Shown here: positions 9,945 to 18,740 of the stretch, piece after piece | Layout: every line of letters starts with the position of its first letter | Position numbering within the stretch: position 1 is the stretch's first letter | Assembly: GCF_027922325.1 (NCBI RefSeq) | Contig: NZ_BSFL01000001.1 | Coordinates: 310,001-374,000 of the forward strand | Direction: 5' to 3' | Length of the DNA: 64,000 nucleotides | Source of the DNA: Methylopila turkensis | GTDB lineage: Bacteria > Pseudomonadota > Alphaproteobacteria > Rhizobiales > Methylopilaceae | Notes under the pieces: model-generated | Told to the model about the DNA's origin: nothing | The model's database searches: none | What the model saw: only the letters and a program-made list of their open reading frames with translations | Position numbers and translations under genes: made by a program

Positions 9945-10319
9945 ATGGCGGCGCAGGCGGCGGGCGGACATCGGAGCGGGTTCTGGCGGCGCGTCGGCGT
10001 CGTGCTGGCGGCCTATGCGCTCGTCGTCCAGTCCGCGCTCGCGGGCCTCGCGCATCATCCCGCTCCTGAGCGCCTCGCCCTCGCGCTGACCCTGTGCTCG
10101 GGCGACGACGCGAGCGCGCCGGCCCAGAACCGCGACCGGTTCGCCTGCTGCGGCGTCGGCTGCCTCGGCGCGCCGCAACCGGCGCCATCGCCTGCGGGCG
10201 GCGCTGCGCTTCTCGCCCGCCCCGCCGCCCTCGCTTTCGCAGCCTCGCCAGGCGCGGCCGTCGAGCGCTTGGCCCAGCGGAGCGACGGCCCCGCGTTCGC
10301 GCGCGGCCCGCCGGCCTGA
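9945..10319 (+). CDS. DUF2946-like small membrane protein, copper-linked
   Basis: A 124-residue protein with one hydrophobic segment (about 15-35, [20 protein letters not shown]), a conserved-looking Leu-Cys, a CCGVGC cysteine cluster and a C-terminus ending RGPPA. These are the marks of the DUF2946 family, small membrane proteins often encoded beside copper-handling genes. The next gene, 80 bases downstream on the same strand, is a PCu(A)C copper chaperone, which agrees. A role in periplasmic copper handling is inferred from the cysteines and neighbour. Confidence 0.6.
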   Translation: MAAQAAGGHRSGFWRRVGVVLAAYALVVQSALAGLAHHPAPERLALALTLCSGDDASAPAQNRDRFACCGVGCLGAPQPAPSPAGGAALLARPAALAFAASPGAAVERLAQRSDGPAFARGPPA

Positions 10320-10399
10320 CGGCGCCGACGACATCGCACATCCCACAAGCCGACGTCGGGTCGAGGCCGCGCCTCCCCGCATTCGCAAGGACTGACGCC

Positions 10400-10891
10400 A
10401 TGCTGAAACTGACGCTTCGCGCGGCCGCCGCCGCCGCGTGCGCCGCCTTCGCCCTCCCCGCGCCGGCGCACGAGTTCAAATCCGGGTCGATCGAGATCGA
10501 CCATCCGTGGTCGCGCGCGACCCCGAGCGGCGCCAGGGTCGCCGGCGGCTACCTCGTCATAAGGAACGGCGGCGATGCGCCCGACCGCCTGACCGGCGCG
10601 AAAGCCGACGTCGCCGGACGCGTGGAGATCCACGAAATGACCGTCAAGGACGGCGTGATGACCATGCGGCCGCTGCCGGACGGCGTGGAGGCCCCCGCGC
10701 GCGGCGAGGTGGCGCTGAAGCCCGGCGGCCTGCACCTCATGCTGCACGAGCTGAAGCGCCCGCTCGCGCAAGGCGAAAAGTTCGCCGGCGCGCTGACCTT
10801 CGAGAAGGCGGGCGAGATCAAGGTGGAGTTCGTCGTCGAGGCGCTCGGCGCGCGGGGGCCCGAGGCCAAGGCCGGCGAGCACGCGCACTGA
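10400..10891 (+). CDS. PCu(A)C-type periplasmic copper chaperone
   Basis: A 163-residue exported protein; signal peptide at 1-24 (ends LPAPAHE). The body begins with a typical strand [20 protein letters not shown] and holds the Cu(I) ligand set: HEM in [15 protein letters not shown] and HLM in [11 protein letters not shown], the H-M-x10-M-x21-HxM pattern of the DUF461 family. These chaperones deliver Cu(I) to the CuA or CuB sites of cytochrome oxidase, so it may serve the aa3 oxidase encoded about 11 kb away in this window. The tail is histidine-containing (AGEHAH). The in-frame extension to 10094 is rejected because it overlaps the DUF2946 gene. Confidence 0.9.
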   Translation: MLKLTLRAAAAAACAAFALPAPAHEFKSGSIEIDHPWSRATPSGARVAGGYLVIRNGGDAPDRLTGAKADVAGRVEIHEMTVKDGVMTMRPLPDGVEAPARGEVALKPGGLHLMLHELKRPLAQGEKFAGALTFEKAGEIKVEFVVEALGARGPEAKAGEHAH

Positions 10892-10902
10892 CAGCCAGGC
10901 TC

Positions 10903-10926
10903 ACGGGCGGGGAGCGCCCCGCCCGT
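10903..10926. terminator. Bidirectional hairpin between convergent genes
   Basis: A perfect 10-bp stem (ACGGGCGGGG paired with CCCCGCCCGT) with a 4-base loop AGCG sits between the stop of the copper chaperone (10891, plus) and the stop of the peroxiredoxin (10941, minus). No long T run follows on either strand, as is common in high-GC Alphaproteobacteria. Confidence 0.7.
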
Positions 10927-10940
10927 AGCGCCGGCGAATG

Positions 10941-11426
10941 TCAGAGAGACTCGAGCAGGCGTTCCGCGCTCGACAGGTCGGCCTTGCCGGGCGAATCCTC
11001 GACCGCGAGCGAGGTGACCACCATGTCGTCGAGCAGCATGACGTAGCGCTTCGAGCGGACGCCGAGGCCGCCGCCGGAGGCGTCGAGCTCGAGCCCGACC
11101 GCCTTGGCGAAATCGGCGTTGCCGTCCGAGAGGAACTCGATCTTGCCCTTGGCCCCGGTGGCCTCGGCCCAGACGTCCATCACGAACACATCGTTGACCG
11201 AGGTCACGGCCACCACGTCGACGCCCTTGGCCTGAAGCGCGTCCAGGTTCTTCAGGTAGCCCGGCAGGTGGTTCCTGTGGCAGGTCGGCGTGAAGGCGCC
11301 GGGCACGGCGAACAGCACCGCCTTCTTCCCCGCGAACAGCTCGTCGGCCATCACGGTGGCGGGACCGTCGGGACCCATGGTGCGGAAGGTGGTGTTGGGC
11401 AGGCGGGAACCGACCTCGATGGCCAT
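10941..11426 (-). CDS. Prx5-type peroxiredoxin
   Basis: A 161-residue thiol peroxidase. The ATG at 11426 has an AGGAG ribosome site; the longer frame to 11510 adds only a non-homologous stretch. The peroxidatic motif is PGAFTPTCHRNHLPGY with Cys49, preceded by GKKAVLFAV and followed by AVTSVNDVFVMDVW, characteristic of the PRX5/AhpE-like branch that reduces hydrogen peroxide and alkyl hydroperoxides using glutathione or glutaredoxin. No second resolving Cys is evident, so it is probably of the one-cysteine kind. Confidence 0.92.
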   Translation of the reverse strand: MAIEVGSRLPNTTFRTMGPDGPATVMADELFAGKKAVLFAVPGAFTPTCHRNHLPGYLKNLDALQAKGVDVVAVTSVNDVFVMDVWAEATGAKGKIEFLSDGNADFAKAVGLELDASGGGLGVRSKRYVMLLDDMVVTSLAVEDSPGKADLSSAERLLESL

Positions 11427-11522
11427 CGCGGACTCCTGACGCAGTGAAGCCGGGAAGTCGGCGACGCCCCGGCGGGCGAAACGATTTCGTCTTAGAGCCT
11501 GCCGGGACACATGGATAGGGGT

Positions 11523-12359
11523 CTACGGCGTCCGGAGAATGGCGCCGAGAGGCACCGAGGTCTCGATCGCCCGCTCGGGCGCCGCAAGCGTCAGGCGGAG
11601 ACCGGAGGCCGGTAGCTCCCGGTCGAAGGGAATCCGGAACCGCGCCTTGCCGCCCTCGCTCTCTCCAAGAGGTTCGGGCGCCCTCACGAAGCCGCCCTCC
11701 CCGGTCTCGGCGAACAGCGTCACCGGGCCGGGGGCGGCGGCGACCACCTCCACGGCCGGCTTGCCGTCCGGCCCGTCGCGGCGGCTGACGGAGGCGATCG
11801 ACAGTCCCTCCGCAGCCGCGCCGAACGGGGTGCGCTTCGGCGTCTTCGCCAGCGCGCGGCGCACGGCGGCGGCGGCCGGGCCGGGATAGGCGCCGTCCGG
11901 CGCGAGGTCGAGCGCGGTCTCCGCGCGCACCGGCACGCAGACCTTGTCGCAGACGCCGTAATCCGCCACCAGCGCCAGCCGCACCGGCTGCGACGGGTCC
12001 TTCGCCCGCACGGTCGCCGGCAGCACCACCTCGCCATGATAGACGTTGGCGATTCCGCTCTCGTCGGTCATGCGCTCCGGCGCGGGATAGGCGATGTCGA
12101 CGCCCGCCAGATTGGTCGAGGCGGCGAAATCGAACTGGGGCGGCACGCCGCTGTCGCCGGGCTGGCGCCAGTAGGTCTTCCAGCCGGCGTCGAGCCGGAT
12201 CGCGACGCCGACCAGCCGGCCGCCGTCCGGCGCCGCGCCGGCGTCGATCAGGCGGAGCTCGGAGGAGCCGTCGCGGGCCCATGGGCTCGCCGGCTCGCCG
12301 GACGCGGGGGCGGCGAAGAGCGCGGCGGCGGCCGCGGCGAAGGCGAGGCGTGCGATCAT
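11523..12359 (-). CDS. DsbD N-terminal domain-like exported protein
   Basis: A 278-residue protein with a signal peptide ([20 protein letters not shown]) and a body typical of the DsbD-alpha-like family: [20 protein letters not shown] at about residue 58 and a Cys pair in [12 protein letters not shown]. In full-length DsbD this domain passes electrons to periplasmic thiol proteins; here the membrane electron-transfer domain is absent, as in many Hyphomicrobiales where it stands alone or next to a peroxiredoxin. The ATG at 12359 was chosen because the signal peptide starts there. It sits 96 bases upstream of the peroxiredoxin on the same strand, suggesting a redox pair. Confidence 0.8.
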   Translation of the reverse strand: MIARLAFAAAAAALFAAPASGEPASPWARDGSSELRLIDAGAAPDGGRLVGVAIRLDAGWKTYWRQPGDSGVPPQFDFAASTNLAGVDIAYPAPERMTDESGIANVYHGEVVLPATVRAKDPSQPVRLALVADYGVCDKVCVPVRAETALDLAPDGAYPGPAAAAVRRALAKTPKRTPFGAAAEGLSIASVSRRDGPDGKPAVEVVAAAPGPVTLFAETGEGGFVRAPEPLGESEGGKARFRIPFDRELPASGLRLTLAAPERAIETSVPLGAILRTP

Positions 12360-12496
12360 ACCCGTTAGGTAGCGCCGCCGCGGCCACACGCCAAACGCAA
12401 CTCGTCGTGACGCGGCCGGCCGCGAAAGCGGCGCGGCGACGCAGACGCGTGCGGCGTCCCTTTCAAAACCGACGGCCCGGCCCTACTCTTCCCCGC

Positions 12497-13120
12497 ATGC
12501 CGCAGATCCTTCGCCAATCGAAGCTCGGACGCAACGCCAGATCGGGCTATCTCGACGGGCAGGTGCTGGTCGCGATGCCCGGAATGTCGGACGACCGGTT
12601 CGCCCGTACGGTGATCTACGTCTGCGCGCATTCCTCCGAAGGCGCGATGGGCATTGTCGTCAACAAACCGGCGCCCCACATCAGCTTCCCCGACCTTCTG
12701 GTGCAGCTCGGCGTGATCGCCGAAGGCGACGAGATCCGGCTTCCGGACGCGGCGGGAGGCATCCCCGTCCTGCGCGGCGGCCCCGTGGAATCCGGCCGGG
12801 GCTTCGTGCTGCACTCCGCTGACTTCATGATCGAGGATTCGACGCTCTCCATCGACGACGGCATCTGCCTCACCGCGACGCTCGACATCCTGAAGGCGAT
12901 CGCCAAGGGCGGCGGCCCGAAGAACGCGGTGCTCGCGCTCGGCTACGCCGGCTGGGCGCCGGGCCAGCTCGAGACCGAGATTCAGGCCAACGGCTGGCTG
13001 AACTGCCCGGCCGATCGCGACCTCGTGTTCGGCGACAGCGTCGACACCAAATACGACCGCGCGCTGGCGAAGATCGGCATCGACCTCGGCAAGCTCTCGC
13101 CCGAGGCCGGCCACGCGTGA
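12497..13120 (+). CDS. YqgE/AlgH family protein
   Basis: A 207-residue protein with the family hallmarks: [20 protein letters not shown] near the start, [16 protein letters not shown], a GGPV strand ([17 protein letters not shown]) and [16 protein letters not shown]. AlgH proteins are cytoplasmic and of uncertain biochemical role; a link to alginate expression is reported only in Pseudomonas. The start was placed at the ATG of [10 protein letters not shown] because the frame upstream is arginine-rich junk. It stands divergent to the DsbD-like gene. Confidence 0.9.
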   Translation: MPQILRQSKLGRNARSGYLDGQVLVAMPGMSDDRFARTVIYVCAHSSEGAMGIVVNKPAPHISFPDLLVQLGVIAEGDEIRLPDAAGGIPVLRGGPVESGRGFVLHSADFMIEDSTLSIDDGICLTATLDILKAIAKGGGPKNAVLALGYAGWAPGQLETEIQANGWLNCPADRDLVFGDSVDTKYDRALAKIGIDLGKLSPEAGHA

Positions 13121-13221
13121 CGCGTGGTACCTCTAGCGGCATTCGTATTAATCCCACCTTTTCACGATCGCACCAGCTGTCAGCCTAGGGTTCCGCAATC
13201 TACGCTTGTGGAGGGACCTGG

Positions 13222-13830
13222 ATGTCAGTGTTCACGGACGAACTCATCGCATTTTGCCTTGAGGAATGGGCGTTCTTTAGAAAGGGCGAGATCAAGCTCA
13301 ACGGAACAACGGTGGCCGGTCGCAAGGAATACGAGGACGGCGCCTACGAGCGCGTGGCCGATTATTGGAAGGAAATTGGCGGGCCATATAAGAATTTGAC
13401 GGGAAAAGACCGCGGATATGCATGGTCGGCGGCATTTATTTCGTATGCATTCAAAATTGTAGGTGCTGGTGATAAATTTCCATATTCAGCAGGGCATTCG
13501 AAGTACATTAATAAAGCGATTTCGAATGCCGCCAATGGCGCCCTGGATGCGCCGATTGTCGGCCACAAGCTGAACTCATACAGCCTCAAGCCCGGAGACC
13601 TGATCGGTTACTGGCGCGGAGGTGAGGTGATCAGCTACGAGAACGCTCGAAGGATCGGTTGGTACGAAAGCCATACCGACATCGTCGTCGCGATTGACGA
13701 TAAGTTTGCGTACGCGATTGGTGGGAACGTCAATCATAGCGTCACGCGGCGACAGGTCCGGACAAACGCGCGGGGCCAACTGACGGACAGGTCGCAGAAC
13801 TGGTTCGTCGTGATTCAGAACAATCTGTAG
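13222..13830 (+). CDS. DUF2272 protein, putative cell-wall amidase-like
   Basis: A 202-residue protein with a strong ribosome site (GGAGGG, 13210-13215). The pattern YAWSAAFISYAFKIVGA, FPYSAGHSKYI, LKPGDLIGYWRGG and SHTDIVVAID followed by AYAIGGNV matches DUF2272, an NlpC/P60-like fold found in putative peptidoglycan hydrolases and some antibacterial effectors. Usual catalytic assignments would use the Ser/Cys and His of these motifs; here the first position is Trp-Ser, not Cys. There is no signal peptide. The middle of the gene (about 13380-13520) is visibly AT-rich against a very GC-rich background, which suggests recent transfer. Its stop is six bases from the stop of the convergent EAL gene. 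Confidence 0.7.
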   Translation: MSVFTDELIAFCLEEWAFFRKGEIKLNGTTVAGRKEYEDGAYERVADYWKEIGGPYKNLTGKDRGYAWSAAFISYAFKIVGAGDKFPYSAGHSKYINKAISNAANGALDAPIVGHKLNSYSLKPGDLIGYWRGGEVISYENARRIGWYESHTDIVVAIDDKFAYAIGGNVNHSVTRRQVRTNARGQLTDRSQNWFVVIQNNL

Positions 13831-13836
13831 CGCCCG

Positions 13837-16755
13837 TCACCTCCGCCGCAGCGCGCCCTGCATCACCCGACGGGCGACGCCCTCCGGCGCGAGGCCGAGC
13901 AGGCGGTCGCAGTCCTCGGCGCTCATCGCCTCGCCGAAGGCGTAGCCCTGCGCGAACACGCAGCCGAGGTGGTAGAGCTCGACCGCGTCGCTGTCGGTCT
14001 CGACTCCTTCGGCGACCACCTGCATGCCGAGGTCGTGCGCGAGCCGCACGATCGAGCGCAGGATCACCGGCCGCTCGCCGCGGCCGGTCGGACGCACGAA
14101 GGACTTGTCGATCTTCAGCACGTCGAAGGGGAAGCGCTGCAGATAGGCGAGGCTGGAATGGCCGGTGCCGAAATCGTCGAGCGAGAGCCCGGCTCCAAGC
14201 TCCCTGAGCCGCGTCAGCATCTGCGCCGCGTGCTCCGGGTTCTCCATGACGAGGCTTTCGGTCAGCTCGATCTTGAGCGTGCCGTGCGGCAGGGCGTAGC
14301 GGCCGAGCACGTTCTGGATGTCCTGCACCAGATCCTGCCGCAGGAACTGGCGGCTCGACACGTTGACCGACATGAACAGCGGCGGCTCGCCCGGCACCCG
14401 CGCCTGCCAGGTCGCGAGCTGGCGGGCGGCCTCGTCGAGCGCGAACAGCCCGAGGTCGACGATCAGGCCGGTCTCCTCGGCGATCGCGATGAACTCCGAC
14501 GGCGACCGCCGGCCGTAGCGCGGATGCTCCCAGCGCAGCAGCGCCTCGAAGCCGGCGATGGTGCGGTCTTCGAGCCGCACGATCGGCTGGAAATGCACCT
14601 TGATCTCGTTGCGCTCCAGCGCGCGGTTGAGTTCGCCCGCGATCAGCACCCGGTCGGTGGTCGCGACGCGCATGGTCGGCTTGAACACCTCGATGTGGTC
14701 TCCGCCGAACCGCTTGGCGTGGTACATGGCCACCTCGGCGTTCTTCAGCATCTCATCGCCCGAGGCGCCGGAGCGGCCGTCGGTCAGCGCCAGCCCGATC
14801 GAGGCGGTCAGGAACAGCTCACGGCCACCAAAGGTGATCGGCGAGCGCAGCGTCCGCTTCAGCGTGTCGGCGAAGGCCGTGATGCTCTCGCCGTCGCGTT
14901 CGGAGAGCAGCAGCACGCCGAACTGGTCGCCGCCGAGCCGCGCCAGCGTGTCCTGCGGCTTCAGCAGCCGCGAAAGGCGGCGCACCACCGTGATCAGGAT
15001 GGTATCGCCGGTGGTGACGCCGACGCTCTCGTTGATCTTCTTGTAGCGGTCGATGTCGAGCACCATCACCGTCGGCCGCAGCGACGGCTCGCTCTGCGCA
15101 TAGGCGAGCGCGGCGTCGAGCCGGTCGACGAACAGCTCGCGGTTCGGCAGCCCGGTCAGGTTGTCGTGCACCGCGTTCTGGAGCAGGCGCTCCTCGGTGG
15201 TCTTGGAGTCGGTGACGTCGAGCAGCGTCCCGACGCAGCGCACCACCTCGCCGTCCGCGCCCACCACCGGCCGCGCGCGCAGCAGGTACCAGAGATAGTG
15301 GCCGTCGGGGCCGCGCAGGCGGAAGGTCTCGACCAGCCGGCCCTGCCGCTCCTCCACCAGCGCGTCGAGCGCGGCCCGGAAGCGGTCGCGGTCCGCGGAA
15401 TGGACGACGTCGAGCCAGCGCGCCGCGGGCCCCTCCAGCGCGCCACGGCGCAGGCCGAGCGCCTGCTCGAGCTCGTGTCCGGCGTTGACGCGATCGGCCT
15501 CCACGTCCCAGTCCCACACGATGTCGCCGGAGCCGGTGACCGCCAGCGCCCGGCGCTCGACGTCCGAGACCTGCCCCGGCGCGACCGCGCCGCCGGAAAA
15601 AGCGTGCTGCATCACGGTGAAGCCGATCAACAGCACGATCAGCACGAGCCCGCCCACCAGCGCGGGCGCGACGATGTCGTTCGACAGCGCGCCGCCGATG
15701 GTCGCGGCGCCGGCGGCCGACCACGCCACCAGCAGCGCCCAGGTCGGCGCCAGCATCACCGCGCGGTCGTAGCCTTTGGCCGCGAACCACACCACGATGA
15801 CGAAGCCGATGACCGCGACCGCGCCCAGCGACATGCGCGCGATGCCGGCCGCGACCGGCGCGTCGTAGGCCGCGAGCCAAACCAGCGCGAGCAGGAAAAC
15901 GAGCCACGCGCCCATGACGTGGCTGTAGCGCACGTGCCAGCGGTTAAGGTTGAGATAGGCGAACAGGAACACCAGCATGGTGGCGGCGAGCGCCGCCTCG
16001 CTGCCGGCCCTTAAGATGCGTTCGAACTCCGGCGTCAGTTCGAAGATCTTGCGCCAGAAGCCGAAATCGACGCCGAGATAGACCAGCACGGCCCAGGCGA
16101 GCGCGGCCGCCGCAGGGAACATCACGCTGCCCTTCACCACGAACAGGATCGTCAGGATCAGCGCCAGCAGGCCGCCGATGCCCAGCATGATGCCGCGGTA
16201 GAGCGTGAAGGAGTTGACCTTGTCCTTGAAGACGCCTGGCTCCCACAGCGTGAGCTGCAGCAGCTTCGGCGAGGCGAGCTCGACCACGTAGGTGACGGTG
16301 GCGCCGGGATCGATCGTCAGCACGAACACGTCGGCGTCGTCGGAGCTTTGCCGTTCGGGCCGGACGCCCTGGCTCGCGGTGACGTTGCGGATGCGGTCGT
16401 CGCCGAGATCGGGCCACAGCGCGCCGGAGCCGACGAGCCGGAAGTGCGGCGACACCAGCAGCCGGTCGATCTGCTCGTCGCCGTCGTTCCGCAGCGCGAA
16501 CACCGCCCATTGCCGCCCGTCGCCGGTCTGTTCGGAACGCACCTCGATGCGGCGCACGATGCCGTCTGCGCCGGGAAAGGTGGCGACCTGGATGCGGTCG
16601 GCCTGCCCCATCGGGCGCTCGATGGCGCCGAGCAGGTCGATCGCTGTGTCGTCCGGTCCGATGGAAAGCGGTTGCAGCGCCGCCGCGGGAACGGTCCCGG
16701 CCAGCGTCAGGATGGCGAGCAGCAGCGCCGGAAGCAGGGCGCGGACGATACGCAA
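13837..16755 (-). CDS. Membrane-bound PAS-GGDEF-EAL protein, likely c-di-GMP phosphodiesterase
   Basis: A 972-residue protein: signal peptide (1-26), a periplasmic beta-rich domain (about 30-185), seven or eight membrane segments (about 185-385), a PAS domain (about 400-520, FRLRGPDGHYLWYLLRARPV), GGDEF (about 530-690) and EAL (about 700-950). The GGDEF motif reads GGDQF (catalytic Glu to Gln) and the inhibitory RxxD site is KPQD, so cyclase activity is unlikely. The EAL domain keeps GFEALLRW, ELTES, DDFGTG, IDKSF and AEGVET, so it should hydrolyse c-di-GMP. It probably senses a periplasmic or membrane signal; the target process is unknown but motility genes are nearby. Confidence 0.9.
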   Translation of the reverse strand: MRIVRALLPALLLAILTLAGTVPAAALQPLSIGPDDTAIDLLGAIERPMGQADRIQVATFPGADGIVRRIEVRSEQTGDGRQWAVFALRNDGDEQIDRLLVSPHFRLVGSGALWPDLGDDRIRNVTASQGVRPERQSSDDADVFVLTIDPGATVTYVVELASPKLLQLTLWEPGVFKDKVNSFTLYRGIMLGIGGLLALILTILFVVKGSVMFPAAAALAWAVLVYLGVDFGFWRKIFELTPEFERILRAGSEAALAATMLVFLFAYLNLNRWHVRYSHVMGAWLVFLLALVWLAAYDAPVAAGIARMSLGAVAVIGFVIVVWFAAKGYDRAVMLAPTWALLVAWSAAGAATIGGALSNDIVAPALVGGLVLIVLLIGFTVMQHAFSGGAVAPGQVSDVERRALAVTGSGDIVWDWDVEADRVNAGHELEQALGLRRGALEGPAARWLDVVHSADRDRFRAALDALVEERQGRLVETFRLRGPDGHYLWYLLRARPVVGADGEVVRCVGTLLDVTDSKTTEERLLQNAVHDNLTGLPNRELFVDRLDAALAYAQSEPSLRPTVMVLDIDRYKKINESVGVTTGDTILITVVRRLSRLLKPQDTLARLGGDQFGVLLLSERDGESITAFADTLKRTLRSPITFGGRELFLTASIGLALTDGRSGASGDEMLKNAEVAMYHAKRFGGDHIEVFKPTMRVATTDRVLIAGELNRALERNEIKVHFQPIVRLEDRTIAGFEALLRWEHPRYGRRSPSEFIAIAEETGLIVDLGLFALDEAARQLATWQARVPGEPPLFMSVNVSSRQFLRQDLVQDIQNVLGRYALPHGTLKIELTESLVMENPEHAAQMLTRLRELGAGLSLDDFGTGHSSLAYLQRFPFDVLKIDKSFVRPTGRGERPVILRSIVRLAHDLGMQVVAEGVETDSDAVELYHLGCVFAQGYAFGEAMSAEDCDRLLGLAPEGVARRVMQGALRRR

Positions 16756-16866
16756 CGCGGGGCGTCTCCCAGAACTCCGGCGACGGCCGGCTCGACGGCC
16801 TCGCGCGGCGAACGGCCGGACGAAGCCTTGGCATGGCGTTCCGCCGGTCGGCGAAGCGCCGGTACG

Positions 16867-17451
16867 TTAGCCCAGCGCGGGCTCGCGCAGAAGCGCGTAG
16901 AGCAGGTGATCCTGCCAAACCCCGTCGATGCACAGGTATTGCCGCGCGTAGCCCTCGCGCTCGAAGCCGGTCTTCTCCAGCAGGCGGATCGAGGCGGCGT
17001 TGCGCGGCAGGCAGGCGGCCTCGAGACGGCGCAGCTTCAGGCCCTCGAACACGAACGGCTTCAGCGCGGTCACCGCCGCCGTCATCAGGCCGCGCCCGGC
17101 GTAAGGGCGGCCCATCCAGTAGCCGACCGAGCAGGTCTGGGCCACCCCGCGCCGCACCTGGCTCAGGGTCACCCCGCCCACGAGCTCGCCGCCAGCGCCG
17201 AACACGAAGAACGGATAGGCCTGGTCCTGTTCGAGCTCGCGCATGTAGCGCTTGATCCGGCGGCGGAAGGCGAGCCGCGACAGGTCGTCCGCGGGCCAGA
17301 TCGGCTCCCAGGGCTTGAGGAACTCACGGCTCGCCGCGCGAAGCTCTGCCCAGGCCTGATGGTCCGCCATCTGCGGCACGCGAAGCGACACGCCCTCCCC
17401 GATGATGACCGGGATCGTCTCGGATGCGGCGAGCGTCCGGAAGAACGCCAT
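16867..17451 (-). CDS. GNAT family N-acetyltransferase, RimJ-like
   Basis: A 194-residue acetyltransferase. The acetyl-CoA binding core is VGYWMGRPYAGRGLMTAAVT, where RPYAGRG is the pyrophosphate loop, followed by LEAACLPRNAASIRLLEKTG and FEREGYAR, the usual RimJ/RimL ending. Relatives acetylate the alpha-amino group of ribosomal proteins, though substrate cannot be inferred. It is the last gene of the thrC-M16-GNAT string, 11 bases after the protease stop, an order common in Hyphomicrobiales. Confidence 0.88.
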   Translation of the reverse strand: MAFFRTLAASETIPVIIGEGVSLRVPQMADHQAWAELRAASREFLKPWEPIWPADDLSRLAFRRRIKRYMRELEQDQAYPFFVFGAGGELVGGVTLSQVRRGVAQTCSVGYWMGRPYAGRGLMTAAVTALKPFVFEGLKLRRLEAACLPRNAASIRLLEKTGFEREGYARQYLCIDGVWQDHLLYALLREPALG

Positions 17452-17462
17452 GGCGCGGTCCG

Positions 17463-18740
17463 TCAGGCCGCAGGCCGGCGGGCGCCGAGGCGCTCGGCGA
17501 TGCGTTCGGCGGCCATCAGCCGGCGGGTCGGACCGATCGCCGCGAGCGTCGGCGGCGTCGCCAGCATCCGGCGCCCGGCCGCGCGGGCGGCCTCCGCCGT
17601 GACCGCCTCGATCTTCGCCACGGTCTCTTCCGCGTCGAGCGGTCGGCCGTAGGCGAGCTGGTGGCGGGCGTGATGGTCGGCGCGCGCGGACGGCTGCTCC
17701 AGCGCCATCAGCAGGCCCGCCTTCATCTGCGCCTTGGCGCGGGCGGTCTCGCGCTCGTCGGCGCTGTCCGCCGCGGCCTGCAGCACGTCGATCATGACCG
17801 GCAGGATCTCGGCGGCGTCCTCCGGCCCGAGCGCGGCGTAGGCGCCGAACATGCCGACGTCGGCGTAGGACCAGTGGAAGGCGTGGACCGAATAGGCGAG
17901 CCCGCGGCGCTCGCGCACCTCCTGGAACAGGCGGGACGACATGCCGCCGCCCGCCAGATTGGCGAAGACCTGCGCGGCATAGGCGTCGTCCGCGTCGAAA
18001 GGCCGGCCCTCGAAGGCGAGCGTGACGTGAAGCTGCTCGAGATCGCGCTTCTCGCGCCGCACGTCGCCGCCGACATAGGACGCGGGAGCGGGCTGAGGCG
18101 CCTCCCCGCCCGGCAGCGCCGCGAAGCGACGCTCCGCCTCCGCGACCACGGCCTCGTGCTCCACGGCGCCTGCCGCCACAACGACCGCGTTCGAGGCGCG
18201 GTAGCCGCGCTCGAGGAAGCCCGACAGCGCGGCGCGGTCGAGCGCGCGCACGGTCTTCGGCGTGCCGAGGATCGAGCGGCCGAGCGGCTGGCCGGGGAAG
18301 GCCGCGTCCTGCGCCATGTCGAAGACGAGATCGTCGGGCGTGTCCTCGACCGAGCCGATCTCCTGGACGATCACGTTCTTCTCGCGCTTCAGCTCCTCGG
18401 CGTCGAAGGACGGCTCGGTGACGATGTCGGCGAGGATGTCGAGCGCGAGGGCGACGTCGTCCTTCAGCACGCGCGCGGAGTAGCCGGTCTGCTCGACGCC
18501 GGTTGCGGCGTTGAGGTCACCGCCGACCTGCTCGATCTCCTCGGCGATCGCGATCGCCGAGCGCCGGGCCGTGCCCTTGAACGCCATGTGTTCGAGCAGA
18601 TGGGCGAGGCCGTGCTCGTTCTCGGCCTCGGAGCGCGCGCCGGCGCCGAACGAGACCCCGACGGCGGCCGTTCCGAGCCCCGGCATCGCGTCAGTGACGA
18701 CCGCGAGGCCCGAAGGCAGCACCGTGAGGCGGGCGCTCAC
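17463..18740 (-). CDS. M16 family zinc metallopeptidase
   Basis: A 425-residue pitrilysin-type peptidase resembling mitochondrial processing peptidase beta. The inverted zinc motif is HLLEH (His47, Glu50, His51), in the context NEHGLAHLLEHMAFKGT, with the third ligand Glu in EELKREKNVIVQEI about 72 residues later. The C-terminal half carries the R-Y-like pair typical of the family (RGLAYSVHAF). The GTG start overlaps the thrC stop as GTGA (18737-18740), so the two are translationally coupled. Substrates in bacteria are unknown. Confidence 0.93.
   Translation of the reverse strand: MSARLTVLPSGLAVVTDAMPGLGTAAVGVSFGAGARSEAENEHGLAHLLEHMAFKGTARRSAIAIAEEIEQVGGDLNAATGVEQTGYSARVLKDDVALALDILADIVTEPSFDAEELKREKNVIVQEIGSVEDTPDDLVFDMAQDAAFPGQPLGRSILGTPKTVRALDRAALSGFLERGYRASNAVVVAAGAVEHEAVVAEAERRFAALPGGEAPQPAPASYVGGDVRREKRDLEQLHVTLAFEGRPFDADDAYAAQVFANLAGGGMSSRLFQEVRERRGLAYSVHAFHWSYADVGMFGAYAALGPEDAAEILPVMIDVLQAAADSADERETARAKAQMKAGLLMALEQPSARADHHARHQLAYGRPLDAEETVAKIEAVTAEAARAAGRRMLATPPTLAAIGPTRRLMAAERIAERLGARRPAA

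Noticed and set aside
13969..16014. Long plus-strand open frame opposite the EAL gene
   Set aside because: It is antisense to a well-conserved protein, rich in Arg/Asp/Gly/His as expected of a GC-rich shadow frame, and has no recognisable motifs.
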